Shown: positions 52,443-61,968, counted from the first letter of the stretch. The stretch is 64,000 nt of DNA from Pseudomonas sp. SLFW (GCF_009905615.1 NZ_JAAAKW010000022.1:1-64000); one strand, 5' to 3'. Made by a program: numbers and translations. The notes: generated from the sequence alone by a model not told the origin.

Positions 52443-52534
52443 CTGAGGGAGCGAATTCATTCGCGAAAGGCCCGTACAGGCGCAACCTCTCCGTCGTCTG
52501 TACTGCCGATTCGCGAATGAATTCGCTCCCACAG
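52443..52534. repeat. REPIN 11
   Basis: Inverted GGGAGCGAATTCATTCGCGA / TCGCGAATGAATTCGCTCCC arms, only about 40 bases from a different REP type. Confidence 0.9.
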
Positions 52535-52561
52535 GTCATTCGTCAGACCTGAGAGGGGGAA

Positions 52562-53386
52562 TCAGCTCAGCAACTCCGCAAAGGCTTTGTCCGCCTCCAG
52601 TACCGCAGGCAATGCCGTGAACAGCGCATCCAGATCAACGCCTTCAAACAGCGGCCCTTCGATGGACTGCTGCGCCTGCGGTGTCGCGCCGCCGTTGCTT
52701 TCGAGCGCATCGGACACGGTCAGCGCCTGGGCGACGATCCGGGCTTGGGTCGCGTCGCCGGGGGCCTGCATCGGGCGGGCTTGATAGGCAATCGCCTGCT
52801 GGATCACCGGCGGCAACTGCCAGCGACGGGCCAGCTCCGCACCCACTTCCGGGTAACCGAAGCCCAGTTGCAGGGTCTCGATGGCGGCCCGGCTGGTGGT
52901 GCCGGTCCTGGTGGCGCTATTGATGCGCTCGGCCACTTGCGGCGCGCCGGTCTGGATCAGCAGCTCGCCAATGTCATGCATCACGCCGCACGTGAAAGCG
53001 ATTTCCGCGTCGGCGCCCGACTGCTTGGCCAGCAGGCGACAAATCCCCGCCACTTGAAAGCTTTTCAGCCAGAAGCCCTTGAGGTCGAAGCTTGGCCCCG
53101 CCTTGAATGCCCCGGTCACCGCCGACGCCAGCACCAGCGTGCGCAGGGTATTGAAGCCCAGGCGCATGGCCGCGTCGTCGATGCTTGAAGACTCCCGCGC
53201 CCCGCGAAACCGCGCCGAGTTGGCCAGCCGCAGAATCTTGGCGGAAATCACCGGGTCCTTCTGGATGTTGCGAGCGATGCTCTCAATGTTCGACGACGGG
53301 TTGTCGAACTGTTGAATCAGGTCTTGAGCCACTTTGGGAATGCTCGGAAGACTGCCCAAATCCGCGAAGAGTTGCTCGATACCCAT
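52562..53386 (-). CDS. HDOD domain signalling protein
   Basis: A 274-residue single HDOD-domain protein. The start LGSLPSIPKVAQDLIQQFDNPSSNIESIARNIQKDPVISAKILRLANSARF is the domain signature; the HD-like motif region reads TCGVMHDIGELLI. HDOD proteins act in signalling, motility and c-di-GMP-linked pathways without clear phosphohydrolase activity. No partner domain is present and no signalling gene is adjacent. ATG 53386 follows a GGAGCAC-type site. Confidence 0.92.
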   Translation of the reverse strand: MGIEQLFADLGSLPSIPKVAQDLIQQFDNPSSNIESIARNIQKDPVISAKILRLANSARFRGARESSSIDDAAMRLGFNTLRTLVLASAVTGAFKAGPSFDLKGFWLKSFQVAGICRLLAKQSGADAEIAFTCGVMHDIGELLIQTGAPQVAERINSATRTGTTSRAAIETLQLGFGYPEVGAELARRWQLPPVIQQAIAYQARPMQAPGDATQARIVAQALTVSDALESNGGATPQAQQSIEGPLFEGVDLDALFTALPAVLEADKAFAELLS

Positions 53387-53690
53387 GGACGTGCTCCTGT
53401 TTCATATGAATTACCAACGATAGGCAAAAATGGCGAATCTGCACGGCGGTTGAGAAGCTTTTGATACAGGCGGCACGAAATCTCGGGTGCATCCACAGAA
53501 CCCTGTGACACCCCGAGACCTGCAGGAACGTCAAATGACGCACTGCATGGCGACGCCCAGTCCCTGCGGGAGCGAATTCATTCTGGGCGGCATACCGACG
53601 AAAGATGTATCAGACGATGTAGATCTATCGGCCGCATCGGCCGCTCGCGAATGAATTCGCGCCTGCAGATGTCCATCCATTTACTGACAA
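53387..53690. other. Intergenic region with hybrid REPIN 12
   Basis: 304 bases with the HDOD gene promoter and REPIN 12; no gene is seen. Confidence 0.6.
53564..53668. repeat. REPIN 12, hybrid form
   Basis: Left arm starts canonically (GGGAGCGAATTCATTC) then switches to TGGGCGGCATACCGACGAAAG; right arm is TCGCGAATGAATTCGCGCCT. It has the same left-arm switch as REPIN 10. Confidence 0.8.
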
Positions 53691-54083
53691 TCACGGCGCC
53701 GGTTCGCGAAACTGTACGACATTGCCCTCCGGGTCGAACCCGTCACAGGCGGTGAAGCCGCGGGCGGTGAACTGCCCGGCCGGCGCGTCCACCTGCCCAC
53801 CCAACGCGACCGCCGCTGCGCGGGCGTCTGCCAGGTTTTTCACGGGAAACACCAGCTTGATGGGCAGGTCCACGCGCCGCTGCGGCGGAGAACTGATGAT
53901 GACCCGGTCGGAAACCGCTTTCGGAATGCCATGAATCACCAGTTGGTAGGTCGGCGACTCCAGCACGATCAACCGTTTTTCAGTGACGGTCTGCGTCATG
54001 TCCAGCAGTTCGCGATAAAACGCGGCGACACGGGGCAAGTCTTTGGCGAACAGGACGGCGCCGTGTTTGGGCAGATCGGTCAT
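53691..54083 (-). CDS. VOC-family (glyoxalase/dioxygenase superfamily) protein
   Basis: A 130-residue protein with the two beta-alpha-beta-beta-beta modules of the vicinal oxygen chelate fold (GAVLFAKDLPRVAAFYRELLDM, then KLVFPVKNLADARAAAVALGGQVDAPAG ending FDPEGNVVQFREP). It could be a glyoxalase-like or resistance-type enzyme; substrate not visible. Start ATG 54083. Its neighbours give no hint. Confidence 0.88.
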   Translation of the reverse strand: MTDLPKHGAVLFAKDLPRVAAFYRELLDMTQTVTEKRLIVLESPTYQLVIHGIPKAVSDRVIISSPPQRRVDLPIKLVFPVKNLADARAAAVALGGQVDAPAGQFTARGFTACDGFDPEGNVVQFREPAP

Positions 54084-54388
54084 GGGCTTTCCTTGCTGAA
54101 CGAGGCTCTGTGGAATCGATTGCGTGTTCCGCCACCGCCTCGAACTGCCGGCGGACCAACGGCAACAGGCGTCAGGTTCGCAGCTTGGCGGCGGTTTTTG
54201 AAGAGGGCCTAAAGGCGGTTGGGTGCTCTTTTTTGCTTGTTAAGCGTTGAAGGCAGTTTGTCCGGCAAAAAATCAGTAATATGGCGCAACATCGGTGGGG
54301 GCCGTTCCCTCGGCCGAGCCTTCACGACCATATTGATGAAACGCCAGCCCCCACCTGCGGGCGCGCTGGCCAGGAAATAGAGGGTGTC

Positions 54389-55408
54389 ATGGGTAACGAA
54401 AGCATTAATTGGGACAAGCTGGGTTTCGACTACATCAAGACCGACAAGCGCTACCTGGCTCACTGGCGCGACGGTGAGTGGGACACAGGCACCCTGACCG
54501 AAGACAACGTGCTGCACATCAGCGAAGGCTCGACCGCGCTGCATTACGGCCAGCAATGTTTCGAAGGCCTGAAGGCCTACCGTGCCAAGGACGGGTCGAT
54601 CAACCTGTTCCGCCCGGACCAGAACGCCGCGCGCATGCAACGCAGCTGCTCGCGTCTGCTGATGCCTCACGTTCCGACCGAACAGTTCATCGAAGCGTGT
54701 AAAGAAGTGGTCCGCGCCAACGAACGTTTCATCCCGCCTTACGGCACGGGCGGCGCGCTGTACCTGCGTCCATTCGTGATCGGCGTGGGTGACAACATCG
54801 GCGTGCGTGCAGCGCCCGAGTTCATCTTCTCGGTGTTCTGCATCCCGGTCGGCCCTTACTTCAAGGGCGGCATGAAGCCACACAACTTCGTGATCTCCAG
54901 CTACGACCGCGCCGCGCCACAAGGCACCGGCGCTGCGAAAGTCGGCGGCAACTACGCGGCGAGCATGATGCCGGGCAGCGAAGCCAAGAAAAACGGCTTC
55001 GCCGACGCGATCTACCTGGACCCGCTGACGCACTCGAAAATCGAGGAAGTCGGTTCGGCCAACTTCTTCGGCATCACCCACGATGACCAGTTCATCACGC
55101 CTAAATCGCCTTCCGTGCTGCCGGGCATCACCCGTCTGTCGCTGATCGAGCTGGCTGAAAGCCGTCTGGGCCTGAAAGTGACCGAAGGCGAAGTCTTCAT
55201 CGACAAGCTGGATCAGTTCAAGGAAGCCGGTGCCTGCGGGACCGCTGCGGTGATCACGCCGATCGGTGGCATCAGCTACAAAGACAAGCTGCACGTGTTC
55301 CACAGCGAGACCGAAGTGGGTCCGGTGACACAGCGTCTGTATAAAGAGCTGACCGGCATTCAGTTTGGTGAGATCGAAGGCCCGGCGGGCTGGGTCGTCA
55401 AGGTCTGA
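54389..55408 (+). CDS. ilvE: Branched-chain amino acid aminotransferase
   Basis: A 339-residue PLP enzyme (fold type IV, BCAT group II) for transamination of Leu, Ile and Val. LHYGQQCFEGLKAYR and the lysine in KVGGNYAASM (Schiff base) are present; FNLGEVNF-like NFFGITHDDQF and TKSPSVLPGITR follow. The start MGNESINWDKL at 54389 was chosen; the in-frame extension is not conserved. It is monocistronic with a strong terminator after it. Confidence 0.95.
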   Translation: MGNESINWDKLGFDYIKTDKRYLAHWRDGEWDTGTLTEDNVLHISEGSTALHYGQQCFEGLKAYRAKDGSINLFRPDQNAARMQRSCSRLLMPHVPTEQFIEACKEVVRANERFIPPYGTGGALYLRPFVIGVGDNIGVRAAPEFIFSVFCIPVGPYFKGGMKPHNFVISSYDRAAPQGTGAAKVGGNYAASMMPGSEAKKNGFADAIYLDPLTHSKIEEVGSANFFGITHDDQFITPKSPSVLPGITRLSLIELAESRLGLKVTEGEVFIDKLDQFKEAGACGTAAVITPIGGISYKDKLHVFHSETEVGPVTQRLYKELTGIQFGEIEGPAGWVVKV

Positions 55409-55438
55409 GCCTGATCTGATCCACGCTCGATAAAGAAG

Positions 55439-55466
55439 CCACCGCCCTCGCGCGGTGGTTTTTTTT
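55439..55466 (+). terminator. Intrinsic terminator after ilvE
   Basis: Stem CCACCGC (55439-55445) with GCGGTGG (55452-55458) followed by eight T residues. Confidence 0.95.
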
Positions 55467-55563
55467 GCGCCTGATTTTGAATCCTGTCATCGAACCGTGG
55501 TAAACCGCACCTTCGATTCAGTGGCCAATCGGTCCGATTTCAACGCAAAAGCAAGGATGTTTT

Positions 55564-56817
55564 ATGCTGTCACGAGCGGTTTCCCGTCCTTTTCTGCGCT
55601 TGCAGCCATTCACCGTTTCCCTTGGCCTGTTCGCCCTCGGCGCTGTGCCCGATGCCTGGGCCAAAGACGATTACGAGTACCCCCACGCCCACGAACCCAT
55701 CGGCACCGTCGAGCAGATTTACGAAGGCACGATGCTGCCTGACCTCGCGGTCAGCACTTACCGCAACATCGATCGACTATTTCCCACGCGCACGATCGAC
55801 GGCAGTGACCATCCTTACGCCCTGCCGAAAGCGCCTCGACAGCTGGACAACGTCCACTTCACCTACGAAGGCAAGAAGTACGACCTGTTCGACTACGTCG
55901 CGGTGGACAGCATTACCGCGATGCTGGTGATCAAGGACGGCAAAGTCGCCTACGAGACCTACCAGCGCGGCAACACCGACAGGACCCGCTGGATGTCGAT
56001 GTCCATGGCCAAGTCCGTCACCTCTACGCTGGCGGCTGTGGCGCTGCATGATGGCGCGATCAAAAGCCTCGACGATGCGGTGGTCGACTATGTGCCGCGC
56101 CTCAAGGGCAGCGCTTACGAGGGTGTGACGATTCGCAACGTGCTGACGATGACGTCCGGGGTGAAATGGAGCGAAGCGTTTACCGACCCTTCATCCGACC
56201 GCCGCGCGTTGTTGCGGGCGCAGATTGCCCAGACCCCGGGGGCGGCGATGACGCTGATGGCGAGTTTGCCGAAAGCGGCCGAACCGGGCACGGTCAACAA
56301 CTACAGCACGGGCGAGACGCAAGTGCTGGAAGAAGTCATTCGCAGCGCCGTAAAGATGCCGCTGTCCGACTATCTGGAGCAGAAAATCTGGCGACCGTTC
56401 GGCATGGAACACGACGCCAAGTGGTGGCTGGATTCGCCCAATGGCCAGGAAATCGGCGGCAGTGGCATCAGCGCGACGCTGCGGGACTTCGGGCGTTTCG
56501 GGCTGTTTTTCATGAACGGCGGGAAGATCGCCGGCCAGTCGATTCTGCCGCAAGGCTGGGTTCAGGAAGCCACCGCTCCCACGGTGCTCAAGGACGGCAG
56601 CCCGTTGAATTACGGCTACATGTGGTGGCCGGGCCGGACCGAAGCCTCGATCAAGGACGGCGCCTACTCGGCCATCGGCATGCAGGGCCAGAACATCTAC
56701 ATCAACCCGACGCACAACGTGGTGATCGTCACCTTTGGCGATCAACCCAAGCCGCTGCGCCGCAATCTCATCGCGCCGCTGGCGTTTTTTGATGCGGTGG
56801 TGGCAGCGCTCGACTAG
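55564..56817 (+). CDS. Serine hydrolase (class C beta-lactamase-like)
   Basis: A 417-residue exported serine hydrolase. A signal peptide ends near AVPDAWA; the nucleophile motif is SMAK (SxxK) in WMSMSMAKSVTS, the second motif is the Tyr of NNYSTGETQVLEE, and the C-terminal GxG-like motif lies in AIGMQGQNIYI. Such proteins include esterases and carboxypeptidases as well as AmpC; the weak third motif argues against a true beta-lactamase. Starts ATG 55564 after AAGGATG. Confidence 0.9.
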   Translation: MLSRAVSRPFLRLQPFTVSLGLFALGAVPDAWAKDDYEYPHAHEPIGTVEQIYEGTMLPDLAVSTYRNIDRLFPTRTIDGSDHPYALPKAPRQLDNVHFTYEGKKYDLFDYVAVDSITAMLVIKDGKVAYETYQRGNTDRTRWMSMSMAKSVTSTLAAVALHDGAIKSLDDAVVDYVPRLKGSAYEGVTIRNVLTMTSGVKWSEAFTDPSSDRRALLRAQIAQTPGAAMTLMASLPKAAEPGTVNNYSTGETQVLEEVIRSAVKMPLSDYLEQKIWRPFGMEHDAKWWLDSPNGQEIGGSGISATLRDFGRFGLFFMNGGKIAGQSILPQGWVQEATAPTVLKDGSPLNYGYMWWPGRTEASIKDGAYSAIGMQGQNIYINPTHNVVIVTFGDQPKPLRRNLIAPLAFFDAVVAALD

Positions 56818-56853
56818 CCACGTCGTCGATGAAGTCGTCCGGAAAATGGCGGC

Positions 56854-57381
56854 TTACTGCCCCAGATTGCCCAACAGGTCCGCCTGCACGATTTCGACCC
56901 AGTACTCGTCCGGATCGCTGATGAAGGCAACGTGTTTCATGCCTTTGTCCAACCGTTTAACGAAGGGTACGCCCAAGGATTCGAAGCGGGCGCACGCCGC
57001 CTCAATATCAGGCACTGAAAAGCAGATGTGCCCGAAACCTCGCGGGTCCTTGTTGCCGTTGTGGTACTGCGAGTCGTCGCTTTCAGTGCCCCAGTTGTGG
57101 GTCAGCTCTAGCACCGATTCTCGGCTAAAGGTATGGCTCATGCGTGCCGACGCATCCTCCGGCACTGCCTCGCCTTTGGTCATCGCCAGAAACAGCAGCG
57201 AAAACTTCCCCTCGGGAAAATCCACTTGGCGCAGCAGCCGCATCCCCAGCACCCGCGTGTAAAAGTCCAGCGAACGCTCGGGGTCCTTCACCCGCAACAT
57301 CGTGTGGTTGAACACGTAATCCTGAGTGACGGCGTCCGGCGTAAGGCACACACCGGGTTGGGTTTCGCTGACGAAAGACAT
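56854..57381 (-). CDS. gloA: Lactoylglutathione lyase (glyoxalase I)
   Basis: A 175-residue glyoxalase I that detoxifies methylglyoxal as its glutathione adduct. The start FNHTMLRVKDPERSLDFYTRVLGM gives the first metal ligand histidine, ELTHNWGTE a glutamate site and FGHICFSVPD the second histidine. The slightly long N-terminus (SETQPGVCLTPDAVTQDYV) matches the Pseudomonas GloA type that uses Zn or Ni. It is convergent with the serine hydrolase. Confidence 0.94.
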   Translation of the reverse strand: MSFVSETQPGVCLTPDAVTQDYVFNHTMLRVKDPERSLDFYTRVLGMRLLRQVDFPEGKFSLLFLAMTKGEAVPEDASARMSHTFSRESVLELTHNWGTESDDSQYHNGNKDPRGFGHICFSVPDIEAACARFESLGVPFVKRLDKGMKHVAFISDPDEYWVEIVQADLLGNLGQ

Positions 57382-57594
57382 GGCAGGCTGCTCGTGATGA
57401 GTGAAGCCGACAGTCTAGAAAGGCCGCGGGCGGGGCGGGTAATACCGGATTACTACCGGGTTGTCGTTTGCCGCCACGCACCCTGTCCAGGCTTATAACC
57501 ACGTAGTAGACCGCTATTACCTTTCCCCCCACGGCGCTACTACTATCAATTCAGCTTGATTGCACCGACAAAAAAAATAACAAGGACAAAAGCC

Positions 57595-58155
57595 ATGAGT
57601 GACCTGATACTCGATCGTCGCCGCTTTTTGCAAGGAAGCGGCGGGCTGTTGCTGGGAACGCTGGTGTTCGGTTCCGGCCCTGTTGCACTGCTTGCTCCAA
57701 GCCGGACCTGGGCATTGGAGATGAACACACTGGACAGCGCCACCGGCAGCAAGCTCTTGCTGGTTATCCGGCGCATCTTCCCCCACGACACCATGGAAGA
57801 CGCGGTCTATGCGTTTTCCGTCAAAGCCCTTGATGAAAAAGCCTCCGCGGACCCCAGCGTCGCCGACACCCTGAAGCAGGGTCTGGCCGATCTGGACCAG
57901 CGCGCCGGCGGCGACTGGGCTTCGCTTGCTGAAGACAAGCAAGTGGGCATTCTCAAGGACGTGCAGACCGGGCCGTTTTTCGCGCTGGTGCGCGGTGTGT
58001 CGGTGAACAGCCTTTACAGCAACGAGCTGGCGTACAAGCACTTCGGCTATGAAGGCGCGTCCTTCCCCAAAGGCGGTTACATCCATCGCGGGTTCAACGA
58101 CCTGAAATGGCTGCCCAACCCGCCTGTCGATGCCAGCCCGACTGTCCCTGCCTGA
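57595..58155 (+). CDS. Tat-exported small subunit of a GMC dehydrogenase
   Basis: A 186-residue protein starting with a twin-arginine signal (LDRRRFLQGSGGLLLGTLVFG). The mature part resembles the gluconate 2-dehydrogenase subunit 3/sugar dehydrogenase small subunit group. It starts at ATG 57595 and ends 11 bases before the GMC gene, so the pair should be co-translated, and the Tat signal would carry the folded FAD subunit to the periplasm. No cytochrome c gene follows. Confidence 0.85.
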   Translation: MSDLILDRRRFLQGSGGLLLGTLVFGSGPVALLAPSRTWALEMNTLDSATGSKLLLVIRRIFPHDTMEDAVYAFSVKALDEKASADPSVADTLKQGLADLDQRAGGDWASLAEDKQVGILKDVQTGPFFALVRGVSVNSLYSNELAYKHFGYEGASFPKGGYIHRGFNDLKWLPNPPVDASPTVPA

Positions 58156-58166
58156 GGAGCGCAATC

Positions 58167-59735
58167 ATGACAACGTACAACCTGGATGACGATTCGGTCG
58201 TGGTGATCATTGGCTCGGGCGCGGGCGGCGGGACGCTGGCCAACGAACTGTGCCAAAAGGGCGTGTCGGTGGTGTTGCTGGAAGCCGGGGCGCGGCAGTC
58301 CACGGGCACGTTCATCAACGACGAGTGGCCTTCTTTTTCGCAACTGTCCTGGGGTGACATGCGCACCACTTCAGGCTCATGGCGGGTGGCCAAGGACTTC
58401 CCCAATCTGCCCGCCTGGATCTGTAAAACCGTTGGCGGCACCACCACCCACTGGGCGGGCGCGAGCCTGCGTTTTCAGGAGCACGAATTCCGCGCACTGG
58501 ACACCTACGGCCAGGTGCAGGGCGCCAATCTCTTGAACTGGCCCATCACTCTGGCCGAGATGGAACCGTATTACGCCCGCGCCGAGGACAAAATGGGCGT
58601 GACCCGCACCCATAACATCGAGGGATTGCCGGGTAACAACAACTTCAAGGTGCTGTACAACGGCGCGCAGAAGATGGGCTACAAGGAATGCTCCACAGGA
58701 CACATGGCGATCAACAGCAAACCCCGTGGCGATCGGGCCGGGTGCCAGCAGCTGGGCTTCTGCTTCCAGGGCTGCAAGATGGGGGCTAAGTGGTCGACGC
58801 TGTACACCGAAATCCCCGCCGCTGAAGCCACGGGCAAGCTGGAACTGCGCACTCAATGCCATGTGGCGAAAATCGAGCACGACGACAAGGGCCGGGTCAA
58901 CGCGGTGGTGTATTTCGACGGGCTCGGCAAGGAACAGCGGCAAAAGGCGCGGGTGGTGGCGGTCGCCGGTAACTCCATCGAAACCCCACGGTTATTGCTC
59001 AATTCGGCCAGCAGTCAGTTCCCTCACGGTCTGGCGAATGGCTCGGGGATGGTCGGCAAACATTACATGCGCCACACCACCGGTACTGTTTTCGCGTCGT
59101 TTCCCGAGGACGTGCACTTCTACCGCGGCACCATCATGGCCGGGATTGTCAGCGACGAGATTCACCACAAGCCGGATCGCGGCTTCGTCGGCGGTTATGA
59201 GATGGAAACGATCTCCCTTGGGCCATCGTTCCTCGCGGCGTTTTTCAATCCGGGGGCGTGGGGCCGGGATTTCACCGATGTGATGGAGCAGTACAGCAAG
59301 CTCGCAGGGATGTGGATCGTCGGCGAAGACATGCCTCAGGAAAGCAACCGGATTACCCTCAACGACAGCATCAAGGACAAGTACGGCCTGCCGGTGCCCA
59401 ACGTGCATTACGACGATCACCCGAATGACCTGGCGATGCGCGAACACGCATTCAAGCAAGGTGAAGCGCTGTATTCATCGGTCGGCGCTGTGAAGACGTT
59501 CCGCGTTCCGCCGTACCCTTCGACACACAACCTGGGCACCTGCCGCATGAGCGAAAAGCCGCAGGATGGGGTGTGCAACCAGCATGGGCAGAGCCATGAG
59601 ATTCCGAACCTGTTTATTTCGGATGGCAGCCAGTTCACCACCAGTGCGGGGGAGAATCCGACGTTGACCATCGTGACGTTGGCGATTCGGCAGGCGGAGT
59701 TTATAGCGCAGGCGATGAATACGCGGGCGGTTTGA
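58167..59735 (+). CDS. GMC-family FAD oxidoreductase (membrane dehydrogenase large subunit)
   Basis: A 522-residue flavoprotein. The FAD motif is IIGSGAGGGTLANELC, the GMC motif region reads GGTTTHWAGASLRF, and the C-terminal catalytic part has HNLGTCRM and SAGENPTLTI. It resembles the large subunit of gluconate or 2-ketogluconate dehydrogenases. It has no signal itself, fitting export with the Tat-bearing small subunit. It lacks an adjacent cytochrome c subunit. Confidence 0.93.
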   Translation: MTTYNLDDDSVVVIIGSGAGGGTLANELCQKGVSVVLLEAGARQSTGTFINDEWPSFSQLSWGDMRTTSGSWRVAKDFPNLPAWICKTVGGTTTHWAGASLRFQEHEFRALDTYGQVQGANLLNWPITLAEMEPYYARAEDKMGVTRTHNIEGLPGNNNFKVLYNGAQKMGYKECSTGHMAINSKPRGDRAGCQQLGFCFQGCKMGAKWSTLYTEIPAAEATGKLELRTQCHVAKIEHDDKGRVNAVVYFDGLGKEQRQKARVVAVAGNSIETPRLLLNSASSQFPHGLANGSGMVGKHYMRHTTGTVFASFPEDVHFYRGTIMAGIVSDEIHHKPDRGFVGGYEMETISLGPSFLAAFFNPGAWGRDFTDVMEQYSKLAGMWIVGEDMPQESNRITLNDSIKDKYGLPVPNVHYDDHPNDLAMREHAFKQGEALYSSVGAVKTFRVPPYPSTHNLGTCRMSEKPQDGVCNQHGQSHEIPNLFISDGSQFTTSAGENPTLTIVTLAIRQAEFIAQAMNTRAV

Positions 59736-59786
59736 CATGAACGGACGCCTCTCGGCCGGTAGGCCGAAGCGTTCAGTCGTAGCAGC

Positions 59787-59838
59787 ACGGCTCGCCAGCG
59801 GTGGTGATTTTTCAGGCACCATCGCCAGCGAGCCGTGT
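59787..59838. repeat. Palindrome between convergent genes
   Basis: CACGGCTCGCCAGCGGTGGT and ACCATCGCCAGCGAGCCGTG are inverted with three mismatches around about 10 bases. Positioned between the GMC gene and the DoxX gene, it may serve as a terminator for both; it is also a REP-like form. Confidence 0.7.
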
Positions 59839-59849
59839 GCGCTATGGCA

Positions 59850-60320
59850 TCACCGAATCCCGAATGTCCGATCCAGCGACAGCGGCCCCGCGCCTTTGCC
59901 GATGATGATCAGCAGCAACCCAGCCCAGCTCAGGTGGGTAACCCACGCATCCGGGTAGACGAAGATTTCGATCACCAGCGTCATGCCTAACAAGGCGAAT
60001 GCCGACAGTCGTGAGAACAGGCCAAGAATCAGCAACAGCGGAAACAGGTGCTCGGCATACGCCGACAAGTGCGCGGCAATTTCCGGAGGAATCAGCGGCA
60101 GTTTGTACTCACTGCGAAACAGTTCGTAGGTACTGTCGGTAATGGTCAGAAACCCCTCGACTTTGGTTCGCCCCGACATCAGAAAAATGCCTGCGATGGC
60201 GACGCGCGCCACCAGCGACAACACCGAGTCGGTGATCATCAGCGAGAGGCGATCAGCGAAGCGATTCCAGCCGCCGCGCAGAGTTTGGGATTGCGAGGTG
60301 TCAGTGTGCAGCGTGTCCAT
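59850..60320 (-). CDS. DoxX-family membrane protein of the bufferin operon
   Basis: A 156-residue DoxX-type inner membrane protein with about four hydrophobic segments ([58 protein letters not shown]). It is the last gene of the set 62238 to 59850. DoxX genes commonly close bufferin/HvfABCD operons, where they are thought to handle redox or membrane steps. The start [10 protein letters not shown] was chosen over a 15-residue extension. Confidence 0.88.
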   Translation of the reverse strand: MDTLHTDTSQSQTLRGGWNRFADRLSLMITDSVLSLVARVAIAGIFLMSGRTKVEGFLTITDSTYELFRSEYKLPLIPPEIAAHLSAYAEHLFPLLLILGLFSRLSAFALLGMTLVIEIFVYPDAWVTHLSWAGLLLIIIGKGAGPLSLDRTFGIR

Positions 60321-60336
60321 GGCGTCCTCCAATGGA

Positions 60337-61086
60337 TCAATGTGGGTCAGTGGCGGCGAAAACATCGGCGCTGACCAGTCGTGTCAGCAGTTCAAGAATG
60401 TCGAGCGAAGGTTGCAGGGCGCTGGCGTGTTCAGCGGCTTGCGCCAGCGTCTGTCCGGCGGCGCAGGCGTCGAGAAAACCACAGCCGCCCACGTCCAGCG
60501 ATTGCCAGCCGACCGCGCCTTCGCTGCGCACCAGCAACGCGCCTTCACCTCGCCAGTCCAGTTGTTCCGGCATTGCCAGCCCCTCGCGGTTATGGCGCCA
60601 GATGCTGAAAACAGGTTGGTCCGCAAACCAGGTCCAACGCGCGGCCGCCCTGGGTTTCAGCAACAATGAAGCGAGCTGTTCCGGCGCAAGGCGGGCGATG
60701 TGATTCATGTCCAGACCGGGTTCGTCGAGGGCGGTGTGGCAGTGGGTCCAGAGCAAATCCAGTCGGGCGACATTGCCCAGATACGGTAAGTCGCGGGCGT
60801 GTTCGAATTGATCGAGAAACTCAGGGAATGCGCGGCCGTGATGGATCAATCGCGCATCCGACGGGGGCGTTTGTTGCGCATGAATCGACGCTGCTGCCGT
60901 CAACCAGTCACTGCCCACGAGGCGCTCGACCGTGGGGAAGTTGGCAATCAGCGCATCGACCGCGCCTTTCATCACGGTGTTGCGGTAGACCGTGAAACCC
61001 GGTTGCTCCGTCAACATCGACAGTGCTACGGCGTTGGGGTCATAGAGGGCTTCAACGAACGCGTCCTGGAACGCTTGCAGTTTCAT
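60337..61086 (-). CDS. DUF2063 protein (BufC/HvfC-type RiPP partner)
   Basis: A 249-residue DUF2063 protein, the partner that docks the precursor peptide for the DUF692 enzyme. The N-terminal [47 protein letters not shown] and FPEFLDQF segments match the domain. ATG 61086 overlaps the stop of the DUF692 gene by four bases (ATGA), so the two are translationally coupled, which fits a binary complex. Confidence 0.92.
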   Translation of the reverse strand: MKLQAFQDAFVEALYDPNAVALSMLTEQPGFTVYRNTVMKGAVDALIANFPTVERLVGSDWLTAAASIHAQQTPPSDARLIHHGRAFPEFLDQFEHARDLPYLGNVARLDLLWTHCHTALDEPGLDMNHIARLAPEQLASLLLKPRAAARWTWFADQPVFSIWRHNREGLAMPEQLDWRGEGALLVRSEGAVGWQSLDVGGCGFLDACAAGQTLAQAAEHASALQPSLDILELLTRLVSADVFAATDPH

Positions 61087-61913
61087 GACACGGCCTCCAG
61101 CAGCGCTTGTGCCCGGTCCCGCTCCAGCAACAGTTCAGTGAACGATGGCAGATTATCGTCCCGCTCGATCAGGGTCGGGCGAGGGCCGATGCGTCGAATC
61201 AGCCGTTCATACAAGGCCCAGACCGGTTCGGCCACCAGCGCATCGTGAGAGTCGACCAGCAGCGCCGCGCCGCCGGGATCGACACTGTGTCCTGCCAGGT
61301 GAATTTCCAGAATGGCCTCCCCGGGAAAGGCATCCACGTAGGCATTGGCGTCGTAGCCCATGTTATGGGCACTCAGGAAAACGTTGTTGATGTCCAGCAG
61401 CAGGCCGCAGCCGGTGCGTTGGCTCAGTTCGGTGAGGAAGTCGATTTCGCTGAAGTCATGGCCGTCCAGCGCGAGGTAATGGCTGGGGTTTTCGATGGCC
61501 AGCCGCCGCCCGAGGAAAGCCTGGGTGCGGTGCACGTTGTCGGCGATGCGCTGCAAAGCTTCCTCGGTGCGAGGGAAGGGCAGCAGATCGGGGTGATACT
61601 GACCCCGCCAGGTGGACCAGGCGAGGTGCTCGGAAATAAGGGCTGGCTGAACGCGGTCGGCAAGGGCCTTGAGGCGTTTCAGGTGTTCGATGTCTGGCAC
61701 GCAATCGGCTGCCAGCGACAGTGAAACACCGTGCAACGAAAGCGGGTGGCGACTGCCGATTGCTTCCAGCCATGCCAGGCGAGGGCCGCCGTCGATCATG
61801 TAGTTTTCCGGGTGGACTTCAAACCACAAACCGGTGGCCGCGCAGTCGTGTGCGGCCTCGTAGTGGTCGGCCTTGAGGCCCAGTCCCGCGCCCAGTGTAG
61901 AAGGGGTGTTCAT
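61083..61913 (-). CDS. DUF692/MNIO enzyme (BufB-type)
   Basis: A 276-residue multinuclear non-haem iron oxidative enzyme. TIM-barrel metal-binding residues are visible in EVHPENYM, ISEHLAW, IENPSHY, LLDINNVFLSAHN, EIHLAGHS and ERDDNLPSF. In bufferin systems it converts cysteines of the precursor into thiooxazole-type groups that bind copper. It lies between the DUF2282 precursor and the DUF2063 partner on the same strand. Confidence 0.94.
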   Translation of the reverse strand: MNTPSTLGAGLGLKADHYEAAHDCAATGLWFEVHPENYMIDGGPRLAWLEAIGSRHPLSLHGVSLSLAADCVPDIEHLKRLKALADRVQPALISEHLAWSTWRGQYHPDLLPFPRTEEALQRIADNVHRTQAFLGRRLAIENPSHYLALDGHDFSEIDFLTELSQRTGCGLLLDINNVFLSAHNMGYDANAYVDAFPGEAILEIHLAGHSVDPGGAALLVDSHDALVAEPVWALYERLIRRIGPRPTLIERDDNLPSFTELLLERDRAQALLEAVS

Positions 61914-61968
61914 GATCGACGTCTGCCCTTGCGATGGTTCAAGCGTTCAGCTTTTCAGGTCTGACGAA

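Larger units (their letters stand above)
52214..52561. other. Intergenic region with two palindromic repeats
   Basis: 348 bases holding the sir2 promoter, a GAGCTTGCTCGCGATT palindrome and REPIN 11. No gene is seen. Confidence 0.6.
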
